Shown here: piece by piece, positions 51,769 through 59,964 of the stretch
How positions within the stretch are numbered: position 1 is the first letter of the stretch
Layout of the letters: every line of letters starts with the position of its first letter
Assembly: GCA_016713425.1 (NCBI GenBank)
Contig: JADJPE010000005.1
Location: 1,798,001 to 1,862,000, forward strand
DNA: 64,000 nt
Reading direction: 5' to 3'
Origin: Deltaproteobacteria bacterium
Lineage (GTDB): Bacteria > Myxococcota > Kuafuiibacteriia > Kuafuiibacteriales > Kuafuiibacteriaceae
Notes under the pieces: generated by a model
What the model was told of the DNA's origin: nothing
What the model saw: only the letters and a program-made list of their open reading frames with translations
The model's database searches: none
Program-made: the position numbers and the translations under genes

Positions 51769-52374
51769 CTACTTGCGTTTTTTCGGGGACAAATAGGGCG
51801 CGAGGTCGGGTTTGCTCTTCCAGGCCGGGTCAGGGGGTTCGTAGTTGGGTCGAGGTGAGTACTCGGACTGATTTTCGAGCTTCATCTCCGGTATGTAGCG
51901 TGGACAGTTCGGGAATATATCGCGAGCCGTCACGTGGACCACGGCCTGAGCACCCTCGAAGGTTTCGAGCTCGGGTCCGCTCAGATGGCAAGTCGCGGTT
52001 CCGTTGATCCGGATGCGAAACCTATTCTCAGAGAACTGCAGAAAGAGCAGTCCCACGTTCGGATTACGCCGAATGTTTCCAAGCGTACGGAACATCCCGT
52101 TCCCGTCATAGTCGGGAAACGCCAAGACGTTGTTGCCAATGATCCGGACGAACCCAGGCATGCCGCCTTTGAAGCTACAGTCGGGATGCCCATCTGGCGT
52201 GATCGTGGCGATGAAGAAGAAAGGCGCCGTGGTGATGATCGCGCGATCGTGATCGGAGAAATCGTCATGCCGCCGAGCCTCCTCGAGACGATCGGCGATC
52301 CGACGGCTATCGAAGTGGTCCTGCAGTTCTCGCTGCCCTTCATGAAAGAACGTCGACGATGTCATCCAGTTCAC
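51769..52374 (-). CDS. Pyridoxamine 5'-phosphate oxidase-like flavoprotein
   Basis: 201 aa. The split-barrel flavin fold is suggested by FFFIATITPDGHPDCSFKGGMPGFVRII..NVLAFPDYDGNGMFRTLGNIRRNPNVGLLFL and FRIRINGTATCHL, the usual PNPOx-like pattern where N-R-NP contacts FMN phosphate. The C-terminal tail (CPRYIPEMKLENQSEYSPRPNYEPPDPAWK) is like that of PPOX proteins fused to or working with redox partners. It could supply electrons to the neighbouring diiron enzymes. 77 nt after the HDO gene, with a GCGCCTC triple repeat in the gap. Confidence 0.88.
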   Translation of the reverse strand: MNWMTSSTFFHEGQRELQDHFDSRRIADRLEEARRHDDFSDHDRAIITTAPFFFIATITPDGHPDCSFKGGMPGFVRIIGNNVLAFPDYDGNGMFRTLGNIRRNPNVGLLFLQFSENRFRIRINGTATCHLSGPELETFEGAQAVVHVTARDIFPNCPRYIPEMKLENQSEYSPRPNYEPPDPAWKSKPDLAPYLSPKKRK

Positions 52375-52451
52375 CCCTGCGTTATCTGCCTTCGCGCCTC
52401 GCGCCTCGCGCCTCGACCGTCGCGCCGCTCGAGGGCGCGTTCACATCTTCT

Positions 52452-53327
52452 TCAGTGCGCGCGAATCCAGCTCACGACCGAGTCGTAGTAGTCGACGGCG
52501 ACATGAAGACGGGTCAGCATGCCTCCTGAGACCTCTCGAATGAGCCGAGGATTGCGCCCAAACATGGGCAGGAGAACATTCTCGAGCCATTCCTCTCCGT
52601 GGTTGGAGTCGAAGTGTACGTGCGCCGCGTGGTATTCGATGACGTCCTTGGGGAAGCCACATCGTTCCATGCCCTCGACGGTGGCTTTGAATCGCTGTGA
52701 CGCGGTATCTTCAAGGATACCCAGGGCGCCCAAGAGCCGCCCGACGTGTCGGCGTCGTAGCCCGTACATGAGCTGAAGATTGCCGTTCTTCAGCGCCTGA
52801 TATGGTATCTCGAAGTGTTCGATGCCATCGGCTCTCAACATGCGCTGCATGTGGGCACCGGAATACGCGAACATCCGCGTATGCATCTTGTCGAGCGCTC
52901 CGCGACCCATCTCGTCCCAGTAGTTGTCCGCGATCGTCAGCTTTTCGCGGCCCTGAAGCCCGAGCTGGGCGAGGGCGATGACGTCGTCGAATTTTCCGTC
53001 GACCTGTTCTTCGAGACTCACATAGTAGGCGATATGGCGGGGCTTGCTCTCCTTCGCTAGGAAGTCGAAGAGGGCGCTGACCTTGGTCCAATGCTCGGCC
53101 TTCAGGTCGTCGTACCAAGGCAAGAAGGCATCGACCGTGTCCGGTGTCCGGCGGTCCGCGATGCGTGCCAGCTCCCAGTTGTGCCACCCGTCTTCCATCT
53201 TTCGGATCTCGAGCAACGTATCAATGTCGTCGGGTACCTTGTCGAAGTTCGTGGGCTCGCAAATGATCGACGTGTAGTGCTCGTTGAGGCGCCTCTGAAA
53301 AGCATGCGTATTGCATTCGTGGGTCAT
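52452..53327 (-). CDS. Haem-oxygenase-like diiron oxidase (HDO; iron-containing redox enzyme family)
   Basis: 291 aa, all-helical. Candidate metal ligands: E106/E107 (SLEEQVDGK), E139 (YWDEMGRG), H149 (DKMHTRMF), and the C-terminal motif HVHFDSNHGEEW (H238, D240, H243, E246), typical of the family that includes UndA (fatty acid to terminal alkene), BesC (amino acid fragmentation) and SznF. Reaction not predictable from motifs alone. The ATG overlaps the stop of the upstream desaturase (ATGA, 53324-53327), so the two are translationally coupled. Confidence 0.85.
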   Translation of the reverse strand: MTHECNTHAFQRRLNEHYTSIICEPTNFDKVPDDIDTLLEIRKMEDGWHNWELARIADRRTPDTVDAFLPWYDDLKAEHWTKVSALFDFLAKESKPRHIAYYVSLEEQVDGKFDDVIALAQLGLQGREKLTIADNYWDEMGRGALDKMHTRMFAYSGAHMQRMLRADGIEHFEIPYQALKNGNLQLMYGLRRRHVGRLLGALGILEDTASQRFKATVEGMERCGFPKDVIEYHAAHVHFDSNHGEEWLENVLLPMFGRNPRLIREVSGGMLTRLHVAVDYYDSVVSWIRAH

Positions 53328-54331
53328 GACTGATGTAGCTCCTTGTTGCTTCGACGTGTTGCTCGCCAGACGCTCGCTAGGGCTGCCCGAAGGGAGGTCT
53401 CGATGTGCTCGGCTCTCGCTTCCGAGATGTACCTGTGTGCTTCGCGCAGATTATGAATAGCGATCGATGGCCAAAGATGGTGCTCGATATGAAAATTGTT
53501 GCCGTTCGCCACGTATGACCAGAATGCCGTGGTCTTGTAGGAACGCGTGTTTCGGAGCGGATTCGGGTCGCTTCGATCGCATCCAATATGCTCCGGGAGC
53601 TCGATCAAAAAGTGAAAGAGCTCACCGAACACGAGCCAGGGCACGAACCACACGTTGAGTATCGTCGTTGCCTGTAGCTGGATCACCGCGACGGCACCCG
53701 CAGTGGCCAACGCCCCGAGCAATAGATATTCGGTGCGAAGATTGCTCTTGAGGCGCTTGCTCGTGGCGAGCTCGGGATAGCTATTCTGCGCAATGCCGAT
53801 GAGCGTGAGCGCGAAGGCTGGTATTCTGCTTAGATTCCACGCCCGAGCAACAAAACCGGGGACGGTCGTGAGCTGCGACGCGTCGTAGCCGAAGATTTCC
53901 GCATCTTGGTCGGTTCCGACTTTTCGGTGATGGTGAAGATGCTGGATCTTGTAGTGCGTGAACGAGACCAGCATAGGGGCGCCCACCAAGACCCCGAATA
54001 GACGGCTGAGCCGCGAAGATCGGAGCATATTGCGGTGGAGAAGCTCGTGCTGGAGCTCTAGCCCATGGGCAAAGAGGAGCCCCATCAGAAGCTGAAATCC
54101 GAGCTGGACGGGCCAGGATGGGCTCAGCTCGATCGCGACCCCGAACGTGATGAGGGCTCCGAAGTAGAGGAAGAGCTTCGCCGCCGATCTTGCTGGGCTG
54201 ACCGCGCTGAGCGCCTTGAGCTTTGCTTTTGGGAGCTGCGGGATGGGAGGCTTGCCGTCCCCCACTTCCGCATTCCGATTGACTTGGGTTTCCAAATGCT
54301 CCCCCTCTGCATGCCTGTCGCTGCGATACAT
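53324..54331 (-). CDS. Fatty acid desaturase (first gene of the oxidative operon)
   Basis: 335 aa. Three His boxes of acyl-lipid desaturases: LQHELLH, HYKIQHLHHH and HIEHHLW near the C-terminus, with hydrophobic pairs between them (LFLYFGALITFGVAIEL, LLGALATAGAVAVIQL). The substrate is likely an acyl chain in lipid or on a carrier. The start at ATG 54331 has no clear Shine-Dalgarno. The gene heads a minus-strand set down to 49835, with overlapping or very short gaps. Divergent from a GST gene across ~240 bp. Confidence 0.92.
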   Translation of the reverse strand: MYRSDRHAEGEHLETQVNRNAEVGDGKPPIPQLPKAKLKALSAVSPARSAAKLFLYFGALITFGVAIELSPSWPVQLGFQLLMGLLFAHGLELQHELLHRNMLRSSRLSRLFGVLVGAPMLVSFTHYKIQHLHHHRKVGTDQDAEIFGYDASQLTTVPGFVARAWNLSRIPAFALTLIGIAQNSYPELATSKRLKSNLRTEYLLLGALATAGAVAVIQLQATTILNVWFVPWLVFGELFHFLIELPEHIGCDRSDPNPLRNTRSYKTTAFWSYVANGNNFHIEHHLWPSIAIHNLREAHRYISEARAEHIETSLRAALASVWRATRRSNKELHQS

Positions 54332-54572
54332 ATTTCGGAGCCGTTGCCTAGCTGAACTTCGTGCCAGGCCGAGACGTGTTCCCCTGATGCCCCACTAAAG
54401 TCAAGCCACTGAACGTGACAGTTCGTGCGACTGCCGACTTTTGGAGGACGGTATTTGCCCTTGTCCTAAATCGACCGTATGGCCTCCGCGTTCGGGTTCA
54501 CGGCTGGGCCTTCGGTGTGTCTTGGCTTGGTTCCGAGGCGGGGGCTCGTTATAGGCGGGCCAGGAGAAGCCC

Positions 54573-55187
54573 ATGACTCGATACACTCTTACCTATTTCG
54601 ATGTTCGAGGCCTCGCGGAGCCTGTTCGTCTGTTGTTTGCATTCGCCGGCGTACCGTTTGAGGACCGAGGTGTCAGCGACGACGAGTGGGCCAGGCTGAA
54701 GCCAGATTCGCCACTCGGTCAGATGCCGTTCCTCACTGTCCACGATGCCGAAGGGCAAGGGCACCGCATCATTCCGGAGATGATGTCGATCGTGAGGTAC
54801 CTTGCGAAGACGCACGAGCTTGCGGGCAAGACGGAGGACGAATGGATTGCCGCAGACGTTGCGAGCGAGGCGGCGATCGAAGCCCGTGCTGCGCTCGTTA
54901 GGTTTCGGTCATCGCCCGAGTCGAAGGATGAGGCGGCGAAGGCGAGGTACCTCGAAGAAATCGTGCCCATCCATTTTCAGCGCATGGAGAAGTTGCTCGG
55001 ATCGCACAGTTGGTTCAGTGGTGCGGCGACGACCTACGCGGATTTCATCGTCTTTGATGCGCTCGAACGGCACGCGAACATGTGGCCGAAGGCGCTTCTT
55101 GCCTGGCCCCGGCTCGACGCCTTCAAGAAACGCGTCGAGAGTCTTCCTGAGCTGCAGGCCTATTTTCGAGTTCGTCGGCCAGCTTGA
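54573..55187 (+). CDS. Glutathione S-transferase (sigma-like)
   Basis: 204 aa; AGGAGA lies ~7 nt before the ATG. The thioredoxin-like N-domain starts YTLTYFDVRGLAEPVRLLFAFAGVPFED (catalytic Tyr expected near residue 8) and continues with SPLGQMPFLTV and an alpha-helical C-domain (LLGSHSWFSGAATTYADFIVFDALE). This organisation is that of sigma-class/prostaglandin D synthase-like GSTs, unusual in bacteria but widespread in Proteobacteria-like groups. Role may be detoxification. It converges on proA, 36 bp between stops. Confidence 0.92.
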   Translation: MTRYTLTYFDVRGLAEPVRLLFAFAGVPFEDRGVSDDEWARLKPDSPLGQMPFLTVHDAEGQGHRIIPEMMSIVRYLAKTHELAGKTEDEWIAADVASEAAIEARAALVRFRSSPESKDEAAKARYLEEIVPIHFQRMEKLLGSHSWFSGAATTYADFIVFDALERHANMWPKALLAWPRLDAFKKRVESLPELQAYFRVRRPA

Positions 55188-55223
55188 GGGCAGACGCCAG
55201 CGGCTTACCGGGCGTACGGCCTG

Positions 55224-56543
55224 CTATCGACGGATCTGACCATCCCCGAAGACGACCCACTTCTCGATGGTCAGACCGTGGAGTCCGACCGGGCCCCGAA
55301 CGTGGATGCGATCGGTCGAGGTGCCGATCTCGGCCCCGAGTCCGTATTCGGCCCCGTCGGCCATTCGGGTGGATGCGTTGACCAATACCGAAGACGAGTC
55401 GACCTCGCGAAGAAAACGGCGGGCACGGGTGTAGTTCTCCGTTACGATCGCATCGGTGTGGTGGCTCCCGTACTGGTTGATGTGCTCGATGGCTTCGTCG
55501 AGGTCTTTGACCACTTTTACGGCGAGAATGGGCGCGAGATACTCCCGATACCAGTCATCTTCCGTGGCCGGCAGAACGCTGTCACCCAGGACTTCGCGCA
55601 CTCGTGGGCACCCGCGAAGCTCCACGCCTTTGGAGGCGAACATCGGGCCGAGACGCTCAAGGCTGGCCGTGGCCTCCTTCGCGTGGATGAGCAGCGACTC
55701 GATCGTGTTGCATGTTCCGTATCGCTGGGTCTTGGCATTGAAGGCGATTTCGACCGCCCGGTCGAGAATGGCGGACTCGTCGATGTAGACGTGGCAATTG
55801 CCTTCCAGGTGCTTGATGACCGGGACGAGCGCGTTCTCTGCGATATGGGCGATGAGGCCGGCGCCGCCGCGAGGGACGATGACATCGACGTTGTCTTTCA
55901 TTCGGATCATGAGGTCGACGGCGCGCCGATCCGTGGTTTCGAGGACCTGTACGGCGGCTTCTGGGAGGTTTGCGGCGCGGAGTCCTTCGAGCAAACATCT
56001 GTAGATGGCCTGATTGCTCCGGATAGCCTCGCTCCCCCCGCGGAGGATGGTTGCGTTCCCTGACTTGAGACAGAGGGCGGCGGCATCGGCGGTCACGTTT
56101 GGTCGTGACTCGTAGATGATGCCGATGACGCCGAGCGGGACCCGCATCTTGCCCACGTGGATCCCAGAAGGCCGAAACGCGAAATCGGACATCTCACCGA
56201 CGGGATCCGCGAGTCCGGCGATGTCGCGCAGGCCCTGTGCCATCGCGAGGACCGTCTTCTCGCTCATCGTCAAGCGGTCGAGGAGTGCCGGCTCGAGACG
56301 GTTGGCTCGAGCCGCCTCCACGTCCTGAGCGTTGGCCGCCACGAGCGCATCGATCTCACGTTCCAGGGCGTCGGCCGCGACGAGAAGCGCCTGGTTTTTC
56401 GCGCGCGTATCGGCTCGGGCCATGGCCTGGCTCGCGGCACGGGCCGCTTTCCCGAGCTGCTTCATGTACGTTTCCACGTCCATGTTTGCGCCGCCCGTTT
56501 TCAGGTCGCCCTTTGGGGTGGGATTCATCATCGCGTCACTCAT
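55224..56543 (-). CDS. proA: Gamma-glutamyl phosphate reductase
   Basis: 439 aa. Second step of proline synthesis: NADPH reduction of gamma-glutamyl phosphate to glutamate semialdehyde. Family motifs: PLGVIGIIYESRPNVTADAAALCLKSGNATILRGGSEA, DVIVPRGGAGLI, HLEGNCHVYID, catalytic Cys in RYGTCNTIES near 278, and VNASTRMADGAEYGLGAEIGTSTDRIHVRGPVG. Slightly extended N-terminus, so an internal Met (21 or 27) could be the start. No proB in the window; the gene is single and divergent from the binding-protein gene. Confidence 0.97.
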   Translation of the reverse strand: MSDAMMNPTPKGDLKTGGANMDVETYMKQLGKAARAASQAMARADTRAKNQALLVAADALEREIDALVAANAQDVEAARANRLEPALLDRLTMSEKTVLAMAQGLRDIAGLADPVGEMSDFAFRPSGIHVGKMRVPLGVIGIIYESRPNVTADAAALCLKSGNATILRGGSEAIRSNQAIYRCLLEGLRAANLPEAAVQVLETTDRRAVDLMIRMKDNVDVIVPRGGAGLIAHIAENALVPVIKHLEGNCHVYIDESAILDRAVEIAFNAKTQRYGTCNTIESLLIHAKEATASLERLGPMFASKGVELRGCPRVREVLGDSVLPATEDDWYREYLAPILAVKVVKDLDEAIEHINQYGSHHTDAIVTENYTRARRFLREVDSSSVLVNASTRMADGAEYGLGAEIGTSTDRIHVRGPVGLHGLTIEKWVVFGDGQIRR

Positions 56544-56709
56544 CGCCGGGAGTTTGCATTCACCCTATGGGGTCTGTCCACACCTGATCGGCGCGTGATG
56601 CTCTGGGGCGCGCACATCGCTTCGATTTCACGCCACCGACGAGATTTCGCGTTTGCGGAGGAGCAGAACATGATATCGGATCGCGTTCATTTCAAAGGGG
56701 GAGACGGAT

Positions 56710-58122
56710 ATGATGCAGAGCCAAGATCTTGTGGGCGCGATACGATCGCTGGGCTGCGTATTGGTGAGCTGTCTCTTGAGCGCCGGTTGTAGTCTTGTCA
56801 TCGGTCCGTTCGACGAGTGCACGGCCGACGGAGATTGCGCGGTCATGGGCCAGGGTCAGAGCTGCGTTAATCGTGTGTGTCAGGCGATCGAGCTCGACCC
56901 CCGGTGCAAGCGGCTCGGTTCAAAGAGCGACGACACAATCGTCTATGGCGCCATCTTGCCGCTGACGACGAAGACGGGCGCGGTACACGGATGGGGGCCT
57001 CACTGGGCGGCCGCGGTGGAGCTCGCGTTCGAGCAGCTCAGCCCGCCGACACGTTCCGGCGTTCGGGGCGGGCGTCCGTTGGGACTGATCATGTGCGACA
57101 GTGCTGAGAACAGCTCGGAGGCCAAAATCCTGGCCAACCAATTGGTGAGTCGCGGTGTGCAGGCCATCATCAGCAATGGGAGTGGCGAGACGATCGCGAT
57201 CTCGAGCGTCACGATTCCGAATGGTGTTCTCCTTCTGTCGGGTGCGTCGACCAGCCCAGAGATCACGACCCTCTCCGATGCCTCGCCCGATCGGAGCGTC
57301 GGTATGGTTTGGCGGACGACCCCCTCGGATGCTTTTCAGGGTCAGGTGCTCGCGGCTGAGCTATCGCTACGCGAGCCCAAGCCAAAGGTCGCGATTCTGG
57401 CCCGAGACGATGCCTATGGGCAGGGCCTGGCCCTCGTCTTCTCCCAGTCCTACAGCGAGGGCGAGAGAAGTACTTTCTTGTTTCCTCCGGGCGGCGATGT
57501 CTCGGGTGCCCTCGCGGAGGCCAATGCTTATGGCGCACAGGTCGCGCTGGTTCTCGGCTTTCCCGATGATGTCATCGCCATCGTCAACGGTTCGGCGACG
57601 CTGTCTTCGCTTTCGGGTGTCGAATGGCTGTTCACGCAAGGCGGAAAATCGCCGAAGGTTCTGTCGGAGGTGACGAACCCCGACCGTCTCCAGGGCGCCA
57701 AGGGAAGTTCGCCGGCCACTGCGAACAAGGGTCAGCCTGCCTACGAGTGGCTGGTTCCTCAGTTTGAGCAGAAGTACCAGGTGTCCGTGGACAGCGTCGT
57801 CGACCTCACCAACATGTTCGACGCCGGAATGCTCTTGGCGATCGCGACCGACCAGGTGCTGACGACGCGCGGGGAGATTACCGGGACCTATTTGGCTCAG
57901 GCTCTGACGCTTGTCTCGGACCCGAGCGGTGTCAAAGTCCCGCTCGCGCCCCCGCAGTTCAACGTGGCCACTCGAGAGCTCGGTGAAGGTCGAGCCATCG
58001 ACGTCGTCGGCACGTCGGGCGACTTGAACTTCGATCCGGTCATCGGGGAGGCGCCGGCCGGCGTGGAGCTTTGGGAGATTCGTGACGGTGGCTACCACGA
58101 GATCGCCGTCAGGCAGCCTTAA
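56710..58122 (+). CDS. Branched-chain-amino-acid-type periplasmic binding lipoprotein
   Basis: 470 aa; GGGGGAG precedes the ATG. The signal ends with lipobox LLSAGC. A short Cys-rich loop (CTADGDCAVMGQGQSCVNRVCQ) comes next, then the Leu/Ile/Val-binding type I fold: YGAILPLTTKTGAVHGWGPHWAAAVELAF, QAIISNGSGETIAISSVTIPNGVLLLSGASTSP, VAILARDDAYGQGLALVFSQ. No permease or ATPase gene is adjacent, so it may act as a sensor or orphan receptor rather than in transport. Confidence 0.85.
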   Translation: MMQSQDLVGAIRSLGCVLVSCLLSAGCSLVIGPFDECTADGDCAVMGQGQSCVNRVCQAIELDPRCKRLGSKSDDTIVYGAILPLTTKTGAVHGWGPHWAAAVELAFEQLSPPTRSGVRGGRPLGLIMCDSAENSSEAKILANQLVSRGVQAIISNGSGETIAISSVTIPNGVLLLSGASTSPEITTLSDASPDRSVGMVWRTTPSDAFQGQVLAAELSLREPKPKVAILARDDAYGQGLALVFSQSYSEGERSTFLFPPGGDVSGALAEANAYGAQVALVLGFPDDVIAIVNGSATLSSLSGVEWLFTQGGKSPKVLSEVTNPDRLQGAKGSSPATANKGQPAYEWLVPQFEQKYQVSVDSVVDLTNMFDAGMLLAIATDQVLTTRGEITGTYLAQALTLVSDPSGVKVPLAPPQFNVATRELGEGRAIDVVGTSGDLNFDPVIGEAPAGVELWEIRDGGYHEIAVRQP

Positions 58123-58129
58123 CCTTCAG

Positions 58130-58163
58130 TCGACCCGAGCCTTTCGTGGGTCGGCGCTTTCTC
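58130..58163. terminator. Possible bidirectional terminator between convergent genes
   Basis: CGACCC (58131-58136), an 11-nt loop, then GGGTCG (58148-58153), followed by a T/C-rich stretch (GCTTTCT), in the 63-bp gap between two convergent stops. Stem of six pairs; modest. Confidence 0.35.
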
Positions 58164-58185
58164 ACACCCTATTGCTGATCGGGCC

Positions 58186-59880
58186 TTAGTATTCGTCGAG
58201 CGTTTGTTCTCGAGCCCCGGATCGGGGCCGGGACGCCTCGTCACTGCGGCGCATCGTTTCCATCAGCAGATATCGAACATCGATCAACAGCTCCGATCGC
58301 GGGCAATGCGGCGGCTTGTCGTGGGCGATGAATGTGAGCTCGCCTGTTTGCCAGGACAGAAGTTCGGCGAGGGCGCCACAGGCATGATCGAGGATCGCCC
58401 GCTCGAGGAGCTCGGGGTCCAAGCCTTCCGAGGCCAGGAGCGCGCCTTTGATGGCCGTCTCGCGATCTTGGTTGTCGCCGCCGCCATCGCCGTTGTCGTC
58501 GGTGAGACTGCGCTGGGTGCCGTCTTTCTCGACCTTCCTTTCGTCGCCATTGGATGCGACGATCCCGAGCGCTTCGATGACGTTGTTCACCAAGTCTTCG
58601 TCGACGTTCGGATACTGGGAAAGGAACGTTCGGAACGAGCATTGGGTTGGCGCGCTCACTCTCAGGACCTGCCCATCCAGCACATCGATTGAGCCGACGT
58701 ATCCTCCACTCGACAGCCTCACGCGGCCGTTCGCGCGGCGATGCATCAGCAGTTCGAGAAGCTCGGGCAGTGAGAAGATCGAGAGGTCGCCGGTGAATGT
58801 CCCACTCGTAGGCGCGTCCGTGCTCGATTTCTGGGCGCGTCGCTCCGCGAGGACGGACTCGAGCCGCTGTTGAATCGTTTGGTTACCGGGCGCCAATGCG
58901 GCCGCCCGCAAGAGCGCCGCGGTCGAAAGCTCGAGGTTGCCGAGTCGTCGCTGGATGAGCCCGAGTTGCAGGTGCGCCGCCGCAAGTCCGGGGTCGGATG
59001 CCAGTGCGAGGTTGGCGCGACCGAGGGCGTCTTCAGTCTGTCCGCGTTCCAGATGAATACGACAATGAAGGATGTGGAGCCGCGGTGTTATGGCGCTTGC
59101 GGCTTCGATTCGCCCCCGGTTTGCCTCCGCTTGGGCGATCAAGCGCAGAGCGGTATCGAGCTCGCCGGCCTCGATCAAGAGTTCGCAGAGGTCGAGCCAT
59201 CGTTCGAGTTCGTCGACCCCGGGCTCACGTTCGAAGGCTGAAGGGATCGCGGCTGTTGCTTGTCGCACTACGCGTACCGCCATCTCGCGTGCCCCGTCGG
59301 CCAGATGTTTCTGCGCGAGGGCGATCGCCGCGTCGAGATGCTCAGGCCATTGATGGACGATCGCTTCAAGCGAAGCCATCGCGTCTTCGTTCCGTCCGAG
59401 GAGGGACAGAATGCGCGCGTGCTCGTACAAGGCATCGGGCGCGTGAGCCATCGCGCTCGTGGCTGTGGAAGCAAACTCCAGCGCCTCCTCGTATCGGCCG
59501 TGCCGACTCAGGATCCGCGCGAGCGCCAAGTTCGCCTCCCCGTGCCGAGGCGCGATCGAGGTGGCGACGCGCAGGGCCAACCCGGCGGCGGCGAGATCTC
59601 CGAGGGTCATAAGCGCGCGCCCAAGTGCCCAGTATGCCTGGGCGTTTCGGCGGTCGCGCCGAGTCGCCTGTCGAAAGGCAGCGACTGCACCTCTCGCATC
59701 TCCCACGGCCTCGCAAGACCTACCGACGGCCATCCAGTCCTCTTCAGCAAGCCGCCGTGACTCCGTTTTCTCGCGCTGGCCCTGGCCCTTCCGGACTGCA
59801 CTCTCGTCCTGGTCGCGTGATGCGTCTGCGCTGGCCGAGAAAATTCCTCGGGCGACGCTCGATCGTTCGATGTTTCGCAA
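58186..59880 (-). CDS. TPR protein with DUF4388/PATAN-type domain
   Basis: 564 aa. A charged N-terminus (~45 aa), then TPR pairs through ~350 (GDARGAVAAFRQATRRDRRNAQAYWALGRAL...). Next a DUF4388-like segment: FTGDLSIFSLPELLELLMHRRANGRVRLSSGGYVGSIDVLDGQVLRV, then GALAELLSWQTGELTFIAHDKPP, common in deltaproteobacterial signalling proteins. It could be an effector for the divergently encoded kinase, since the starts are 85 bp apart. No signal peptide; cytosolic. Confidence 0.85.
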   Translation of the reverse strand: MRNIERSSVARGIFSASADASRDQDESAVRKGQGQREKTESRRLAEEDWMAVGRSCEAVGDARGAVAAFRQATRRDRRNAQAYWALGRALMTLGDLAAAGLALRVATSIAPRHGEANLALARILSRHGRYEEALEFASTATSAMAHAPDALYEHARILSLLGRNEDAMASLEAIVHQWPEHLDAAIALAQKHLADGAREMAVRVVRQATAAIPSAFEREPGVDELERWLDLCELLIEAGELDTALRLIAQAEANRGRIEAASAITPRLHILHCRIHLERGQTEDALGRANLALASDPGLAAAHLQLGLIQRRLGNLELSTAALLRAAALAPGNQTIQQRLESVLAERRAQKSSTDAPTSGTFTGDLSIFSLPELLELLMHRRANGRVRLSSGGYVGSIDVLDGQVLRVSAPTQCSFRTFLSQYPNVDEDLVNNVIEALGIVASNGDERKVEKDGTQRSLTDDNGDGGGDNQDRETAIKGALLASEGLDPELLERAILDHACGALAELLSWQTGELTFIAHDKPPHCPRSELLIDVRYLLMETMRRSDEASRPRSGAREQTLDEY

Positions 59881-59964
59881 GCCGCCCCCTGGTGTACGGC
59901 GCCTTCATGAGGCTCCACCTGATGCCCCTTGAACCGGCGCGCTCGTCTTGATACTAACAGCCCG

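Noticed and set aside
50767..51858. 363-aa plus-strand ORF
   Set aside because: Antisense to the second desaturase, which has three His boxes.
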